From: Chthonomonas sp. UBA6659
Lineage (GTDB): Bacteria > Armatimonadota > Fimbriimonadia > Fimbriimonadales > Fimbriimonadaceae
Assembly: GCA_002455425.1 (NCBI GenBank)
Contig: DKKT01000003.1
Span: forward strand, 27,274-91,273
Reading direction: 5' to 3'
Length of the DNA stretch: 64,000 nucleotides
Below are positions 47,114 through 54,573 of the stretch, piece after piece; the stretch's first letter is position 1, and every line of letters starts with the position of its first letter. A program made the translations under genes and the position numbers. The notes beneath the pieces were generated by a model, which was not told the origin of the DNA, ran no database searches, and saw only the letters and a list, made by a program, of their open reading frames with translations.

Positions 47114-47679
47114 GCGTACTCCTCCGACTGCAGGCACTCGGCCATTTTCAAGCGGGCGCGGGCAAGCCGCGATCGGATCGTGCCGACCGGGACACCCTCC
47201 AGTCGAGCGGCGGTCTTGTAGTCGAGCCCACCGAGATCGACGAGTTCGACGCAAGCTCGCTGATCATCGGGCAACGCGGCGAGCGCCGCCAGCACGGGGT
47301 CGCTGAGCAGTCCGGCGGTCAGCAGATCGTACGCGTCGGGCTGATGGCTGGCGGCGTCAGCGAGCCGATCGGTGGCCGAGATCGAACGGTCGATACGCTT
47401 CCCGCTGCGCCGCTGAGCCAGAAAGTCGTTCCGGATAGTCGTCGCAAACCAGGTGAGCGCGCCAAGCGTCGGATCGAACCGATCCTCGACGTAGAGCCGG
47501 TAACCCGTCACAAGAGCATTCTGCACGAGGTCCTCCGCTAATTCGTGGTCCGGGCGGACAAGACGCCAAGCAAACCCGTGGAGCGCTTTTGCAAGCTGAC
47601 GGGCGAGCGCTTCGTAGCGCGCACGCTTGTCAACCGACTGTCCTCGGGGCTGAACGGCGCTTGAGGCCTGCACCCCCAT
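47110..47679 (-). CDS. ECF-family RNA polymerase sigma factor
   Basis: A 189-aa sigma factor with region 2 (AEDLVQNALVTGYRLYVEDRFDPTLGALTW; short excerpt AEDLVQNALV) and region 4 (ACVELVDLGGLDYKTAARL then GTIRSRLARAR). The ATG at 47679 has no strong ribosome-binding site. The promoter at 47703-47726 fits autoregulation. Confidence 0.9.
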   Translation of the reverse strand: MGVQASSAVQPRGQSVDKRARYEALARQLAKALHGFAWRLVRPDHELAEDLVQNALVTGYRLYVEDRFDPTLGALTWFATTIRNDFLAQRRSGKRIDRSISATDRLADAASHQPDAYDLLTAGLLSDPVLAALAALPDDQRACVELVDLGGLDYKTAARLEGVPVGTIRSRLARARLKMAECLQSEEYA

Positions 47680-47702
47680 GAACTCACTCACAACACAGAG
47701 AG

Positions 47703-47741
47703 GACGCGACAACAAGGAAAAGTTCCGCTGGACGGAACTTT
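47703..47741. promoter_or_regulatory. ECF-type promoter and palindrome between sigma gene and propeller gene
   Basis: On the minus strand GGAAC (47726-47722), 15 nt, then CGTC (47706-47703), an ECF-type promoter with the start codon 24 nt further. AAAGTTCC (47719-47726) and GGAACTTT (47734-47741) form a perfect palindrome, so a second GGAACTTT faces the plus-strand gene; its next GTC is 22 nt away, a poor spacing. Confidence 0.65.
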
Positions 47742-47794
47742 CGAACGGGGTTGTGCATTTGTCTCGCGCAGGTTGATTGCCTGCGGAGAACCCT

Positions 47795-48673
47795 ATGAAA
47801 CACTTCGTTATGTTCGCCTTCGCGGCCTGCAGTTCGGTCGCCCTCGCCGCCTACGACGTGCAACTCGTCCAAGCGGGCCTCAACCGCCCCTATGGGATCG
47901 AAGTCGTCGGTGGGGGCGACGGCGCTCGCGTCTACTTCACCCAACTGCCGACACCCGGTGTGCCCGGCTCGATGGGAGGAATGAACTCGGTCAATCTGCG
48001 CCGGCCCAACGGCACCCTGTCGATCATCAGCATGGGTGAGCCTGACCCGCTTCACCTCTCCTTCTCCCAAGGCAACCTCTTCTGGACTTGTCGATCGGCG
48101 GGCGTCATCCTGCGCGCCCAGCCGAATGGATCGATCGCACCCGTCCTCACCGGGCTCATGAGGCCGACCGGGGTCGAGGCAGGGCCGCACGGATCGCTGT
48201 ACTTCACCCAAGTCCCCACGCCAGGTGTGCCGGGCTCGATGGGCGGCATGAACACGGTCAACGTGCTGTTTGGAAACGTGACGACCGTCCTCACGACCGG
48301 CGAGCCCGAGCCGACCGACATCGCCGTCGACCCTCGCACGGGCACGGCGTACTGGACCTGCAAGTCGGCGGGTGTGATTCTGTCCCGCAATCGGTGTGGG
48401 ACCGTGAGCCTCTTCCTCTCCGGGCTCTCCCAGCCGAACGGAATCGACACCGACGAGCGGGGCAACCTTTTCTTCACCGAGGTGCCTACTCCTGGACTGT
48501 CGGGCTCGATGGGGGGAATGAATAAGGTCTGGAAGGTGCGGATTCGGGATCGAGCCATGACACTCGTCAACGCCGGCGACCCCGAGCCGAACGATATCTC
48601 GGTGTCGCAGAGCGGCGCGATCTACTGGACGTGCACCAGCGCCGGCGTGATCGTTAGGGCTGTTCCGCGCTGA
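47795..48673 (+). CDS. Exported six-bladed NHL/SMP30-type propeller
   Basis: A 292-aa exported protein (signal MKHFVMFAFAACSSVALA). Three tandem units of about 90 residues, each with YFTQ-x-PTPGVPGSMGGMN and YWTCKSAGVI, would give six blades. GGAG precedes the ATG at 47795. Divergent from the ECF sigma gene and probably part of its regulon. Function unknown. Confidence 0.78.
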   Translation: MKHFVMFAFAACSSVALAAYDVQLVQAGLNRPYGIEVVGGGDGARVYFTQLPTPGVPGSMGGMNSVNLRRPNGTLSIISMGEPDPLHLSFSQGNLFWTCRSAGVILRAQPNGSIAPVLTGLMRPTGVEAGPHGSLYFTQVPTPGVPGSMGGMNTVNVLFGNVTTVLTTGEPEPTDIAVDPRTGTAYWTCKSAGVILSRNRCGTVSLFLSGLSQPNGIDTDERGNLFFTEVPTPGLSGSMGGMNKVWKVRIRDRAMTLVNAGDPEPNDISVSQSGAIYWTCTSAGVIVRAVPR

Positions 48674-48682
48674 TGACTCTTC

Positions 48683-48714
48683 GGTTCTGGCTCCGCCCTC
48701 GCGGAGCCAGAACC
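48683..48714 (+). terminator. Hairpin terminator after the NHL-type gene
   Basis: A perfect 12-bp stem: GGTTCTGGCTCC at 48683-48694 with GGAGCCAGAACC at 48703-48714. Confidence 0.85.
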
Positions 48715-48787
48715 CGACACCGACCCGTGCGACTCCACGTGATCCCCGTCATAGACGCATCTGGCTTGAACGCGCCATCGTCGTGAC

Positions 48788-49234
48788 ATGAGGCGTTTCC
48801 TCGACTGCGCCGGCGTCGGCATGTCGTTCTTCGCGAGTGGCCTCGTCGTCGGGCTGTCGCTCATTGCGGCGGCCGTGAAGTTCACCGCGACCAGACCCGA
48901 CCTTCTCGACCTGCTCGACGTCGGACGCGTCCAGTTCGCCGCGCTCCATATGGCCGAGTGGATCCTTGTTCCTGCGGCATGCACGCTGCTCGCGATCGGC
49001 GTGCCGAGACTCCGGATGGCCACGGCCGTCACCGCAGCCTGCTTCCTTGTGAAGGCGCTCCTGCTCCAGCCGGCGCTGCACGCTCGGATGGTCGCTCGGC
49101 TCGCGGATCAGTCGGTACCGGAGTCCAACATCCATGTCACCTATGTCGTCGCCTCCGTGACTCTCGTGCTGCTTCTGCTTGCCCAAGGTTCGTTCGGGAT
49201 GTACGCACTTTCATCACACACCTCGGAGAAGTGA
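48788..49234 (+). CDS. Four-helix membrane protein, unknown function
   Basis: A 148-aa protein with four hydrophobic helices, for example FFASGLVVGLSLIAAAVKF and VVASVTLVLLLLAQGSFGM. The pattern resembles small DUF4149-like membrane proteins, but without certainty. It lies downstream of a terminator and converges with the VOC gene. Confidence 0.65.
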   Translation: MRRFLDCAGVGMSFFASGLVVGLSLIAAAVKFTATRPDLLDLLDVGRVQFAALHMAEWILVPAACTLLAIGVPRLRMATAVTAACFLVKALLLQPALHARMVARLADQSVPESNIHVTYVVASVTLVLLLLAQGSFGMYALSSHTSEK

Positions 49235-49250
49235 GGCGTGCGGGCAGGCG

Positions 49251-49625
49251 TTAGTCTCGGATGTAGCGTGCCAAGCTGAACGTGTTGCCCTCCGAGTCCT
49301 TCACCCGCGCAATGTCGGCAACCCCCGGAATCGTCACCTTTGGGAGCGTGATCTCACCCCCGTGCTCAACGATGAGCGCCGACACCCGGTCGACATCGTC
49401 GACCGCGATCGTGCATTCGAAGTTGCCGATCAGCGTCGGAAACGGCTCGGTCTGGACGCGCTGAAGGGAGCCATGGATCCCGCCCGTGTCGATGAGGAAG
49501 AAGCCCGGAGGACCCCAAGCGTTGAACGTCCACCCGAACACCCCGCGATAGAAGGCGATCGCGCGGTCGGTGTCTTCGACATTGATCGAGAAGTGGGCGA
49601 GCGTGTTCGGAGCTTCGTGTGCCAT
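49251..49625 (-). CDS. VOC-superfamily (glyoxalase/bleomycin-resistance fold) protein
   Basis: A 124-aa protein with two beta-alpha-beta-beta-beta modules: HFSINVEDTDRAIAFYRGVF and FECTIAVDDVDRVSALI. Metal-ligand-like His (HFSIN) and late Glu (DSEGNTFSL) are present. The ATG at 49625 faces the AraC-type gene 54 nt away, which may regulate it. Substrate unknown. Confidence 0.85.
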   Translation of the reverse strand: MAHEAPNTLAHFSINVEDTDRAIAFYRGVFGWTFNAWGPPGFFLIDTGGIHGSLQRVQTEPFPTLIGNFECTIAVDDVDRVSALIVEHGGEITLPKVTIPGVADIARVKDSEGNTFSLARYIRD

Positions 49626-49679
49626 GCGTCCAGTATCGTCGAGCACCGAGCTGACTCGAACGACCATCATCGACAAGAA

Positions 49680-50423
49680 GTGTCGAATATCCGACAGAAC
49701 GCCGAAGCGGGGATCCTCGTCCGGTTCTGGACATTGGACCATCACCGTGGTGAGCGCGTGGACGGTCCACCCTCGCCTTGGGCGATGCTGGTCTACGCCG
49801 AGTCGGGCGCGCTCTTCGTCGATCTCGGGGGCATACGGTGGGCATTGACTGCAAATCGCGCCCTCTGCGTTCCAGCGGGCGAACGGGCCTCGATGCGTCT
49901 CCTCGCTCCGGCGCGCGTGCGCTCGCTCTACTTCGGCCCCGAGTTCCCGGTCTCGCTCCGGGAGACGCCGATCGAAGTGCTTCCCCTCCTTCGCGAGCTG
50001 ATCGTCGCCGCTTGCGCACGCGGTCCGCTGCAGGCATCCGATCCCGGACACGTCGCCCTCGTCGAACTGCTACGGTGCGAACTCGGCACGGCCCCGGTTC
50101 ACCCGGTCGGTCTTCCCTGGCCACGATCGGTGTGGCTTGAGCGGTTTGCGACGACCGTGGCCGAAAGCCCGGGCGACGCCGACCGACTGATCGCCGAGAC
50201 CGGTTACAGCCGACGGACTGTGGAACGTGCCATGGTCGAGGAGACCCGGCTCTCGCTCGGACGCTGGCTCCGCCAGGCGCGGATGCTACGAGCGCTCGCC
50301 ATCCTCAGCGACGGAGGCTCGGTCGGGGACGCTGCGATTGGCGCGGGCTACTCAGAATCGAGCGCTTTCATTCACGCGTTCCGCAGCGCCTACGGCGTGA
50401 CCCCCGGACGACTGCGGGGCTGA
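49680..50423 (+). CDS. AraC-family transcriptional regulator
   Basis: About 247 aa. The N-terminal half resembles a cupin-like sensor (WAMLVYAESGALFVDLGG). The C-terminal double helix-turn-helix has IAETGYSRRTVERAM and AAIGAGYSESSAFIHAFRS with the family end YGVTPGRLR. A GTG at 49680 is the likely start. It is divergent from one VOC gene and convergent with another. Confidence 0.82.
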   Translation: MSNIRQNAEAGILVRFWTLDHHRGERVDGPPSPWAMLVYAESGALFVDLGGIRWALTANRALCVPAGERASMRLLAPARVRSLYFGPEFPVSLRETPIEVLPLLRELIVAACARGPLQASDPGHVALVELLRCELGTAPVHPVGLPWPRSVWLERFATTVAESPGDADRLIAETGYSRRTVERAMVEETRLSLGRWLRQARMLRALAILSDGGSVGDAAIGAGYSESSAFIHAFRSAYGVTPGRLRG

Positions 50424-50441
50424 GCTGCAGGCGACGGATCC

Positions 50442-50876
50442 TCAGCCAGGTTCGCCGAGTTGACCGACCAGCAACACGTACCCGTCCGGGTCGTGGACCC
50501 TAACCTCGCCTGCGGGCATGTGGGGCGGGTGAGTCGGGGCGAAGATCATTCCCGAGCGCGGAAACTCATCCGAGGAGGCGCCGGCGTAGGTCCCTCCGTC
50601 CTGCACGCCCGCGTCGAGCATCGCCACCCGGTACGCCAGAACATCGTCCACGTGGAGATAGAAGAGAGCACCCTGGGCCCGGGGGTCGATGCACCCGCTC
50701 GCCTTGGCCAGCATCAGATCACACCCCGGCCGCTTCAGCCGCGCCCAGTAGGGGTCGCCCTCTGGACCGAAACGCGAGTCCAAGCCGAAGCCCAACCGTA
50801 GATAGAATTCGATCGACGCGGTCACGTCGGCAACGTGAAGAAAGGGCACGAAACTCTGGATGGTGAAGGTGGACAT
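50442..50876 (-). CDS. VOC-superfamily protein
   Basis: A 144-aa protein of the glyoxalase/bleomycin-resistance/dioxygenase fold (FVPFLHVADVTASIEFYLRLGF, FYLHVDDVLAYRVAML, RVHDPDGYVLLVGQ). It is close to glyoxalase-like small resistance proteins. Substrate unknown. Confidence 0.85.
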   Translation of the reverse strand: MSTFTIQSFVPFLHVADVTASIEFYLRLGFGLDSRFGPEGDPYWARLKRPGCDLMLAKASGCIDPRAQGALFYLHVDDVLAYRVAMLDAGVQDGGTYAGASSDEFPRSGMIFAPTHPPHMPAGEVRVHDPDGYVLLVGQLGEPG

Positions 50877-50945
50877 CGCGAGACTCCATTATGCGACTGC
50901 CTGGACTCGCGGCGTTGCGCCCGCATTCGGGCCACCGCAACAGCG

Positions 50946-51962
50946 CTACCGGAACTGCTCTAGGAAGCGGAGATCGTTCTCCATGAACAGCCGTAGGTCG
51001 TCTACGCCGTGCGCCATCATCGGAATCCGTTCGACCCCGAGCCCAAATGCGAAGCCCGAGAACCGTTCGGTGTCGATCCCGAACGACTCGAGGATATTGG
51101 GGTGGACGAGTCCGGCTCCGCCCAATTCGACCCACCGACCGTCGAAGAGCTTCTGGGTCGAGATCGCATAGTCCACCCCGGGTTCGACGAACGGGAAGAA
51201 GTCGGGACGGAATCGAATCTGGACGTCGTCGCCGAACATCTGCCGTGCGAACAACCCGAGGGTGCCCTTCAGGGTCGCCATCGACACGCCCTCGTCGACC
51301 ATGAACGCGTCGACCTGATGGAACGTGTGCGAATGGGTGCGATCGACGGCCTCGTTCCTGTAACACCGTCCGATCGTGAAGAACCGAAACGGAGGCTTCC
51401 TCTGCTCGAACACGTGTCCTTGGAACGCGGTCGCCTGGGTCTTCAGGAGGAGCGAGTCGGTGATGTAGAACGTGTCCTGTTCGTCCATCGCCGGATGGTC
51501 CTCGGGGTAGTTCAGCACGTCGAAGTTGTAGCGGAACTCCTCGATATCGGGCGTCTCGATGTATTCGAAGCCGAGCCCGGAGAAGACGCGCTTGATCTTC
51601 TGCATCGTCATGTGCAGGATGTGCTCGCGCCCCATCGGGGGACGACGTCCAGGCAGGGTGACGTCGAGTTCCTCACGCGCGAATTGCTCGGCACGTTCGG
51701 CGGCTTTCAGGGCTTCGAACCGCGCGCCAATCCGTTCCTCAAGCCGTGTCTTGGCGTCATTGACGGCCTTGCCGAATCCGGGTTTCTCCGCCGGAGGGAT
51801 GTTCGCGAGATGCCGCATGAGGCCGGTCAGTTCACCGGTCTTTCCCAGAAACCGATTCTCGACCTGCCGCAGCGACAGCGTGTCGGGAGCGGTGTCGACT
51901 TCACCGTTGGCGAGCGTCTCGGCATCGGTAACGGCCTGCAGAACTTCGGCAAGTGCACTCAT
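50946..51962 (-). CDS. pheS: Phenylalanyl-tRNA synthetase alpha subunit
   Basis: Class II catalytic subunit, 338 aa. An N-terminal coiled coil (about 1-90) precedes the catalytic core, with motif 2 FFTIGRCYRNEAVDRTHSHT and motif 3 GFAFGLGVERIPMM. The ATG at 51962 matches family N-termini. pheT is not in the window, which is unusual. Confidence 0.96.
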   Translation of the reverse strand: MSALAEVLQAVTDAETLANGEVDTAPDTLSLRQVENRFLGKTGELTGLMRHLANIPPAEKPGFGKAVNDAKTRLEERIGARFEALKAAERAEQFAREELDVTLPGRRPPMGREHILHMTMQKIKRVFSGLGFEYIETPDIEEFRYNFDVLNYPEDHPAMDEQDTFYITDSLLLKTQATAFQGHVFEQRKPPFRFFTIGRCYRNEAVDRTHSHTFHQVDAFMVDEGVSMATLKGTLGLFARQMFGDDVQIRFRPDFFPFVEPGVDYAISTQKLFDGRWVELGGAGLVHPNILESFGIDTERFSGFAFGLGVERIPMMAHGVDDLRLFMENDLRFLEQFR

Positions 51963-52014
51963 CGGTACCGGTATGCCCGATTCCGCGGGCAGTTTGCAAC
52001 CGGTCCTGGGCGCG

Positions 52015-53301
52015 TCACTCGGACACCGGCGTTTCGAAGGTGGGGTTGCTGATGTCGTCGCCGATGACCTTGTGCACAAGGTCCTGATACCAGAACTTAA
52101 AGAAAAGGATGAGTAGAATCCCCGACGTCACGGCCAAGGCCAACGCTCCCCAACACCCGCCGCGCACCTTGGCATAGGTCTGGGCGGTTTCGAACTCGGC
52201 CTTGCCCGCGAGGGTCATCTGGTCCAGCGCACCCGGGACATCGCCGACCATTTCCCCCGTGGCGACCGCACCGACGAATTGTTCGGGAAAGAGCGTGCCG
52301 ACCATCGCTTCCGAAAGTCGGGAACCTTCGCGCATCTTCGCGCCCGCGACTAGGAGTTCGTCCCGAACCGCATCGTTGGGAACGGCGTTGGCGGCGAGCG
52401 CCCATGCGACGTTCGGGACGATGCCGGAGCGCGAGATCATCGAAAGTACCCACGAGAAATAGCTCAAGTTTTCGTGGCGCGCTCGAGCCCCGAAGATCGG
52501 CCACTTGAGGCCGAGCCGGTGGCGCAAGCCGCGCATCTCGAGCCGGCCGAACCACCAGCGAAGGAAGAACACGAGGAACGTGATGAAGACGAGCACCGCG
52601 AGCAGAACCGGCAGCCGGGCCATCATTTCGCTTGGGATGGCCCCTTCCCCGCTTCCGGCCTCATACCGGTCGTACGCCCCGAGAAGCGAACGCGTGAGCC
52701 AAAACATCATCGGGATCGCGATCAGTGCGTTGGCGGCAAGGACCCACACGAACCAGAAAAAGCGCTTGAACCGGTGCGCGGTCCCGGCCTGCTCGGCAAG
52801 TACTTCGGCGGCCTGGGGGAGAAAGCCCCCGACCTCGCCTGCCCGCAGCGAACCGACCACGTTGCTGGGAAAGAGGTCGGGGTAGCGGGCGAGAGCGTCG
52901 CTCAGCGGCTTCCCCTCCGCGGTTTCGCGGGAGGCGGCGAGAAGCGCTTCGTGGAGTTCCGGCAATCGCAAATGCCGCGCGATGGTCTGCAATGCCTGGG
53001 ACGGTGCGATCCCCGCCTTGAGCTGCTGAGACAACTGGAGGAACAGAAAGTGCCGGGACGCGTCGCTGATCGACCGCGTCCGGGTCACGAGCAAGGACGG
53101 CGCGGTCGCCCGAACCGGGGCATGCGGTGCCGAAGCAGCGGGCCCTACCGTCGCGATGGGGGCGGGGCCGCCGCTGATCGACGTGACGCGCAGCCCGCGC
53201 AGATGGAGCGCATAAGTGGCTTGGTCGACGGTGTTGGCCTCGACGGTTCCGTCCAACATCCGCCCCCCGGTGTCTTCAGCCGTGTAGCGAAAGTACGGCA
53301 T
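52015..53301 (-). CDS. Type II secretion/type IV pilus inner-membrane F protein (PilC/GspF family)
   Basis: A 428-aa polytopic membrane protein with two T2SSF domains (about 95-215 and 275-395), each with the family pattern (FLQLSQQLKAGIAPSQAL; YFSWVLSMISRSGIVPNVAW), and three or four transmembrane helices. The N-terminus MPYFRYTAEDTGG is typical. The gene is isolated: no ATPase or pilin genes are nearby. It overlaps the end of folK by 26 nt. Confidence 0.9.
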   Translation of the reverse strand: MPYFRYTAEDTGGRMLDGTVEANTVDQATYALHLRGLRVTSISGGPAPIATVGPAASAPHAPVRATAPSLLVTRTRSISDASRHFLFLQLSQQLKAGIAPSQALQTIARHLRLPELHEALLAASRETAEGKPLSDALARYPDLFPSNVVGSLRAGEVGGFLPQAAEVLAEQAGTAHRFKRFFWFVWVLAANALIAIPMMFWLTRSLLGAYDRYEAGSGEGAIPSEMMARLPVLLAVLVFITFLVFFLRWWFGRLEMRGLRHRLGLKWPIFGARARHENLSYFSWVLSMISRSGIVPNVAWALAANAVPNDAVRDELLVAGAKMREGSRLSEAMVGTLFPEQFVGAVATGEMVGDVPGALDQMTLAGKAEFETAQTYAKVRGGCWGALALAVTSGILLILFFKFWYQDLVHKVIGDDISNPTFETPVSE

Positions 53302-53839
53302 CTTCAACCCATCTTACGGCCGAGGCGTCGGATTCGGTGCGAGCAAGGAGATCGCCGATCGTTCCAAGCCCGGGGATGAAGCCGTTCGGATCGAGCTCGG
53401 CCAAGGGGGCAAGCACGAAGCGGCGCTCGGGAATTCGGGGGTGAGGCACTTCAAGGGCTCGTTCGCTGGATGCGCCGGGGGAGAAGCGGTACCTCGCGAC
53501 CCCGTATGTGAGCAGGTCGAGATCGATCTCGCGGGGACCGTTCTGCGTTCGTTCCTGTCGCCCGACGTCTTGCTCGACCTGCTTGAGGAGCCCGACGAGC
53601 GATCGCGGGGAGAGGTCCGTTTCGATCCAGCAAGCCGCGTTGTAGAAACGGGGCTGTTCGACCACGATCATCGGCTCGGTTTCGTAAACGGAGCTCACGG
53701 CAACGACTCGAACGTGCTTCGCCAGCCGATCGAGCGCCTCGTGCATGCGACCGAGCCGATCCCCGAGGTTCGAGCCAAGCCCGATCGCAGCGACGACCCC
53801 GAAGGCAGGCTGCATCGGACGGGCGGCAAGGGGCGTCAT
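53276..53839 (-). CDS. folK: 6-hydroxymethyl-7,8-dihydropterin pyrophosphokinase
   Basis: A 187-aa folate-pathway enzyme that transfers pyrophosphate from ATP to hydroxymethyldihydropterin. Visible motifs are AIGLGSNLGDR, ETEPMIVVEQPRFYNAA, GPREIDLDLLTYG and VPHPRIPERRFVLAPLAEL. The ATG at 53839 is preceded by TACAAT and six bases, which may suggest a leaderless mRNA. Confidence 0.95.
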   Translation of the reverse strand: MTPLAARPMQPAFGVVAAIGLGSNLGDRLGRMHEALDRLAKHVRVVAVSSVYETEPMIVVEQPRFYNAACWIETDLSPRSLVGLLKQVEQDVGRQERTQNGPREIDLDLLTYGVARYRFSPGASSERALEVPHPRIPERRFVLAPLAELDPNGFIPGLGTIGDLLARTESDASAVRWVEDAVLSLHG

Positions 53840-54020
53840 GGAGGCATTGTACTGCTCGCCAAGACTCCCTTTCGGGTCCTGTCGAACATCGAGATCGTGC
53901 CCGCAAACTTCGTCGGGCTGAGTGCGTTCTTCGGGTGCACGGCGACGCATCCGCACTCGCCCAACTCCGGCCCCACCGCCCGTCCACCGCCGGCATGAGA
54001 CTGAGGCAACCTTGGATGGC

Positions 54021-54096
<76 letters not shown>

Positions 54097-54157
54097 GACC
54101 CGCCCATTCTACCGAGTTGTCGCGGAACTTGGTGTTGGGTCGATGGTCCCAATGCTC

Positions 54158-54186
54158 TTGCGAAACGACGGATGACCGGCTATCAT
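54158..54186 (+). promoter_or_regulatory. Sigma70-type promoter of the Y RNA region
   Basis: TTGCGA (54158-54163), 17-nt spacer, TATCAT (54181-54186). The expected start point, about 7 nt downstream, coincides with the first base of the stem at 54193. Confidence 0.7.
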
Positions 54187-54192
54187 TCTCTT

Positions 54193-54265
54193 CCTGCCTG
54201 GGACGAAGAGTAAGGGTTATCTTTAGAAAGATCAAGCCCCCTTATTCACACCTATTCCGGGCAGG
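54193..54265 (+). ncRNA. Candidate compact Y-like RNA
   Basis: A 73-nt fold: CCTGCCTGG (54193-54201) pairs with CCGGGCAGG (54257-54265). AGTAAGGG (54209-54216) pairs with CCCTTATT (54239-54246). ATCTT pairs with AAGAT around a TAGA loop. The 5' strand carries CGAAG followed by GGGTTATCT, the same elements as the YrlA-like RNA at 54411 and, from memory, the 5' strand of animal Y RNAs. It lacks a tRNA-like module. Function inferred only. Confidence 0.5.
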
Positions 54266-54315
54266 CTTTCTGCTCTCATCGGAGACAAGGGGAGAAATTC
54301 TGTTCTTCGTCGAAA

Positions 54316-54401
54316 GACCGAAGCGTGGGTGATCGCGGATTCAAGTCTGCGTCGCCATCCGCTTCGGACCGAGGCGCACGTCCTGCGGCACTCCGTGCCG
54401 C
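54316..54401 (+). other. Structured segment with a third Y-type motif
   Basis: CCGAAGCG (54318-54325) pairs with CGCTTCGG (54360-54367), and GGGTGATC follows the CGAAG element. A T-arm-like GCGGATTCAAGTC lies inside. A very stable hairpin GCGGCAC/GTGCCGC (54385-54391/54395-54401) closes the segment. It may be a third, possibly decayed, Y RNA or a spacer of a long precursor. An alternative pairing GATCGCGG/CCGCGATC (54331/54398) competes with both. Confidence 0.4.
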
Positions 54402-54410
54402 GATCAATCT

Positions 54411-54545
54411 GACACACGGGCCGAAGTCACTGTGGGTTATCTAGGGTTGGCCGACGCGGGTTCGAGTCCCGCCGAGCCACAACGCTCGTAGCTCAACGGA
54501 TAGAGCAGCCGACAGGTCCCATCGACGTTCACTTGCCCGTGTGTC
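54411..54545 (+). ncRNA. YrlA-class Y RNA with tRNA-like module
   Basis: Terminal stem of 11 bp: GACACACGGGC (54411-54421) with GCCCGTGTGTC (54535-54545). Next a CG bulge and AAGT/ACTT (54424-54427/54531-54534), the conserved Ro-binding feature. The inserted module reads: stem GTTGGC/GCCGAC (54446-54451/54508-54513), four-base variable loop, T-arm GCGGG-TTCGAGT-CCCGC (54456-54472), capped acceptor mimic CGAGC/GCTCG with a 6-nt loop (54473-54488), TA, and D-arm GCTC/GAGC with GG in the loop (54491-54506). That is a circularly permuted tRNA layout, as known for YrlA RNAs. The rsr gene begins 28 nt downstream. Confidence 0.85.
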
Positions 54546-54573
54546 CCTACTCAATAAGGAGGTCCCGAAGATC

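Noticed and set aside
54446..54513. A circularly permuted tRNA gene
   Set aside because: The T-arm, acceptor and D-arm are in permuted order, but the acceptor has only five pairs closed by a six-base loop, and the anticodon position opens into a long stem instead of a loop. The adjacent rsr gene makes a YrlA RNA the better explanation.
54541..54573. Upstream GTG start for rsr
   Set aside because: It lies within the 3' strand of the Y RNA terminal stem, and a strong AAGGAGGT precedes the ATG at 54574.
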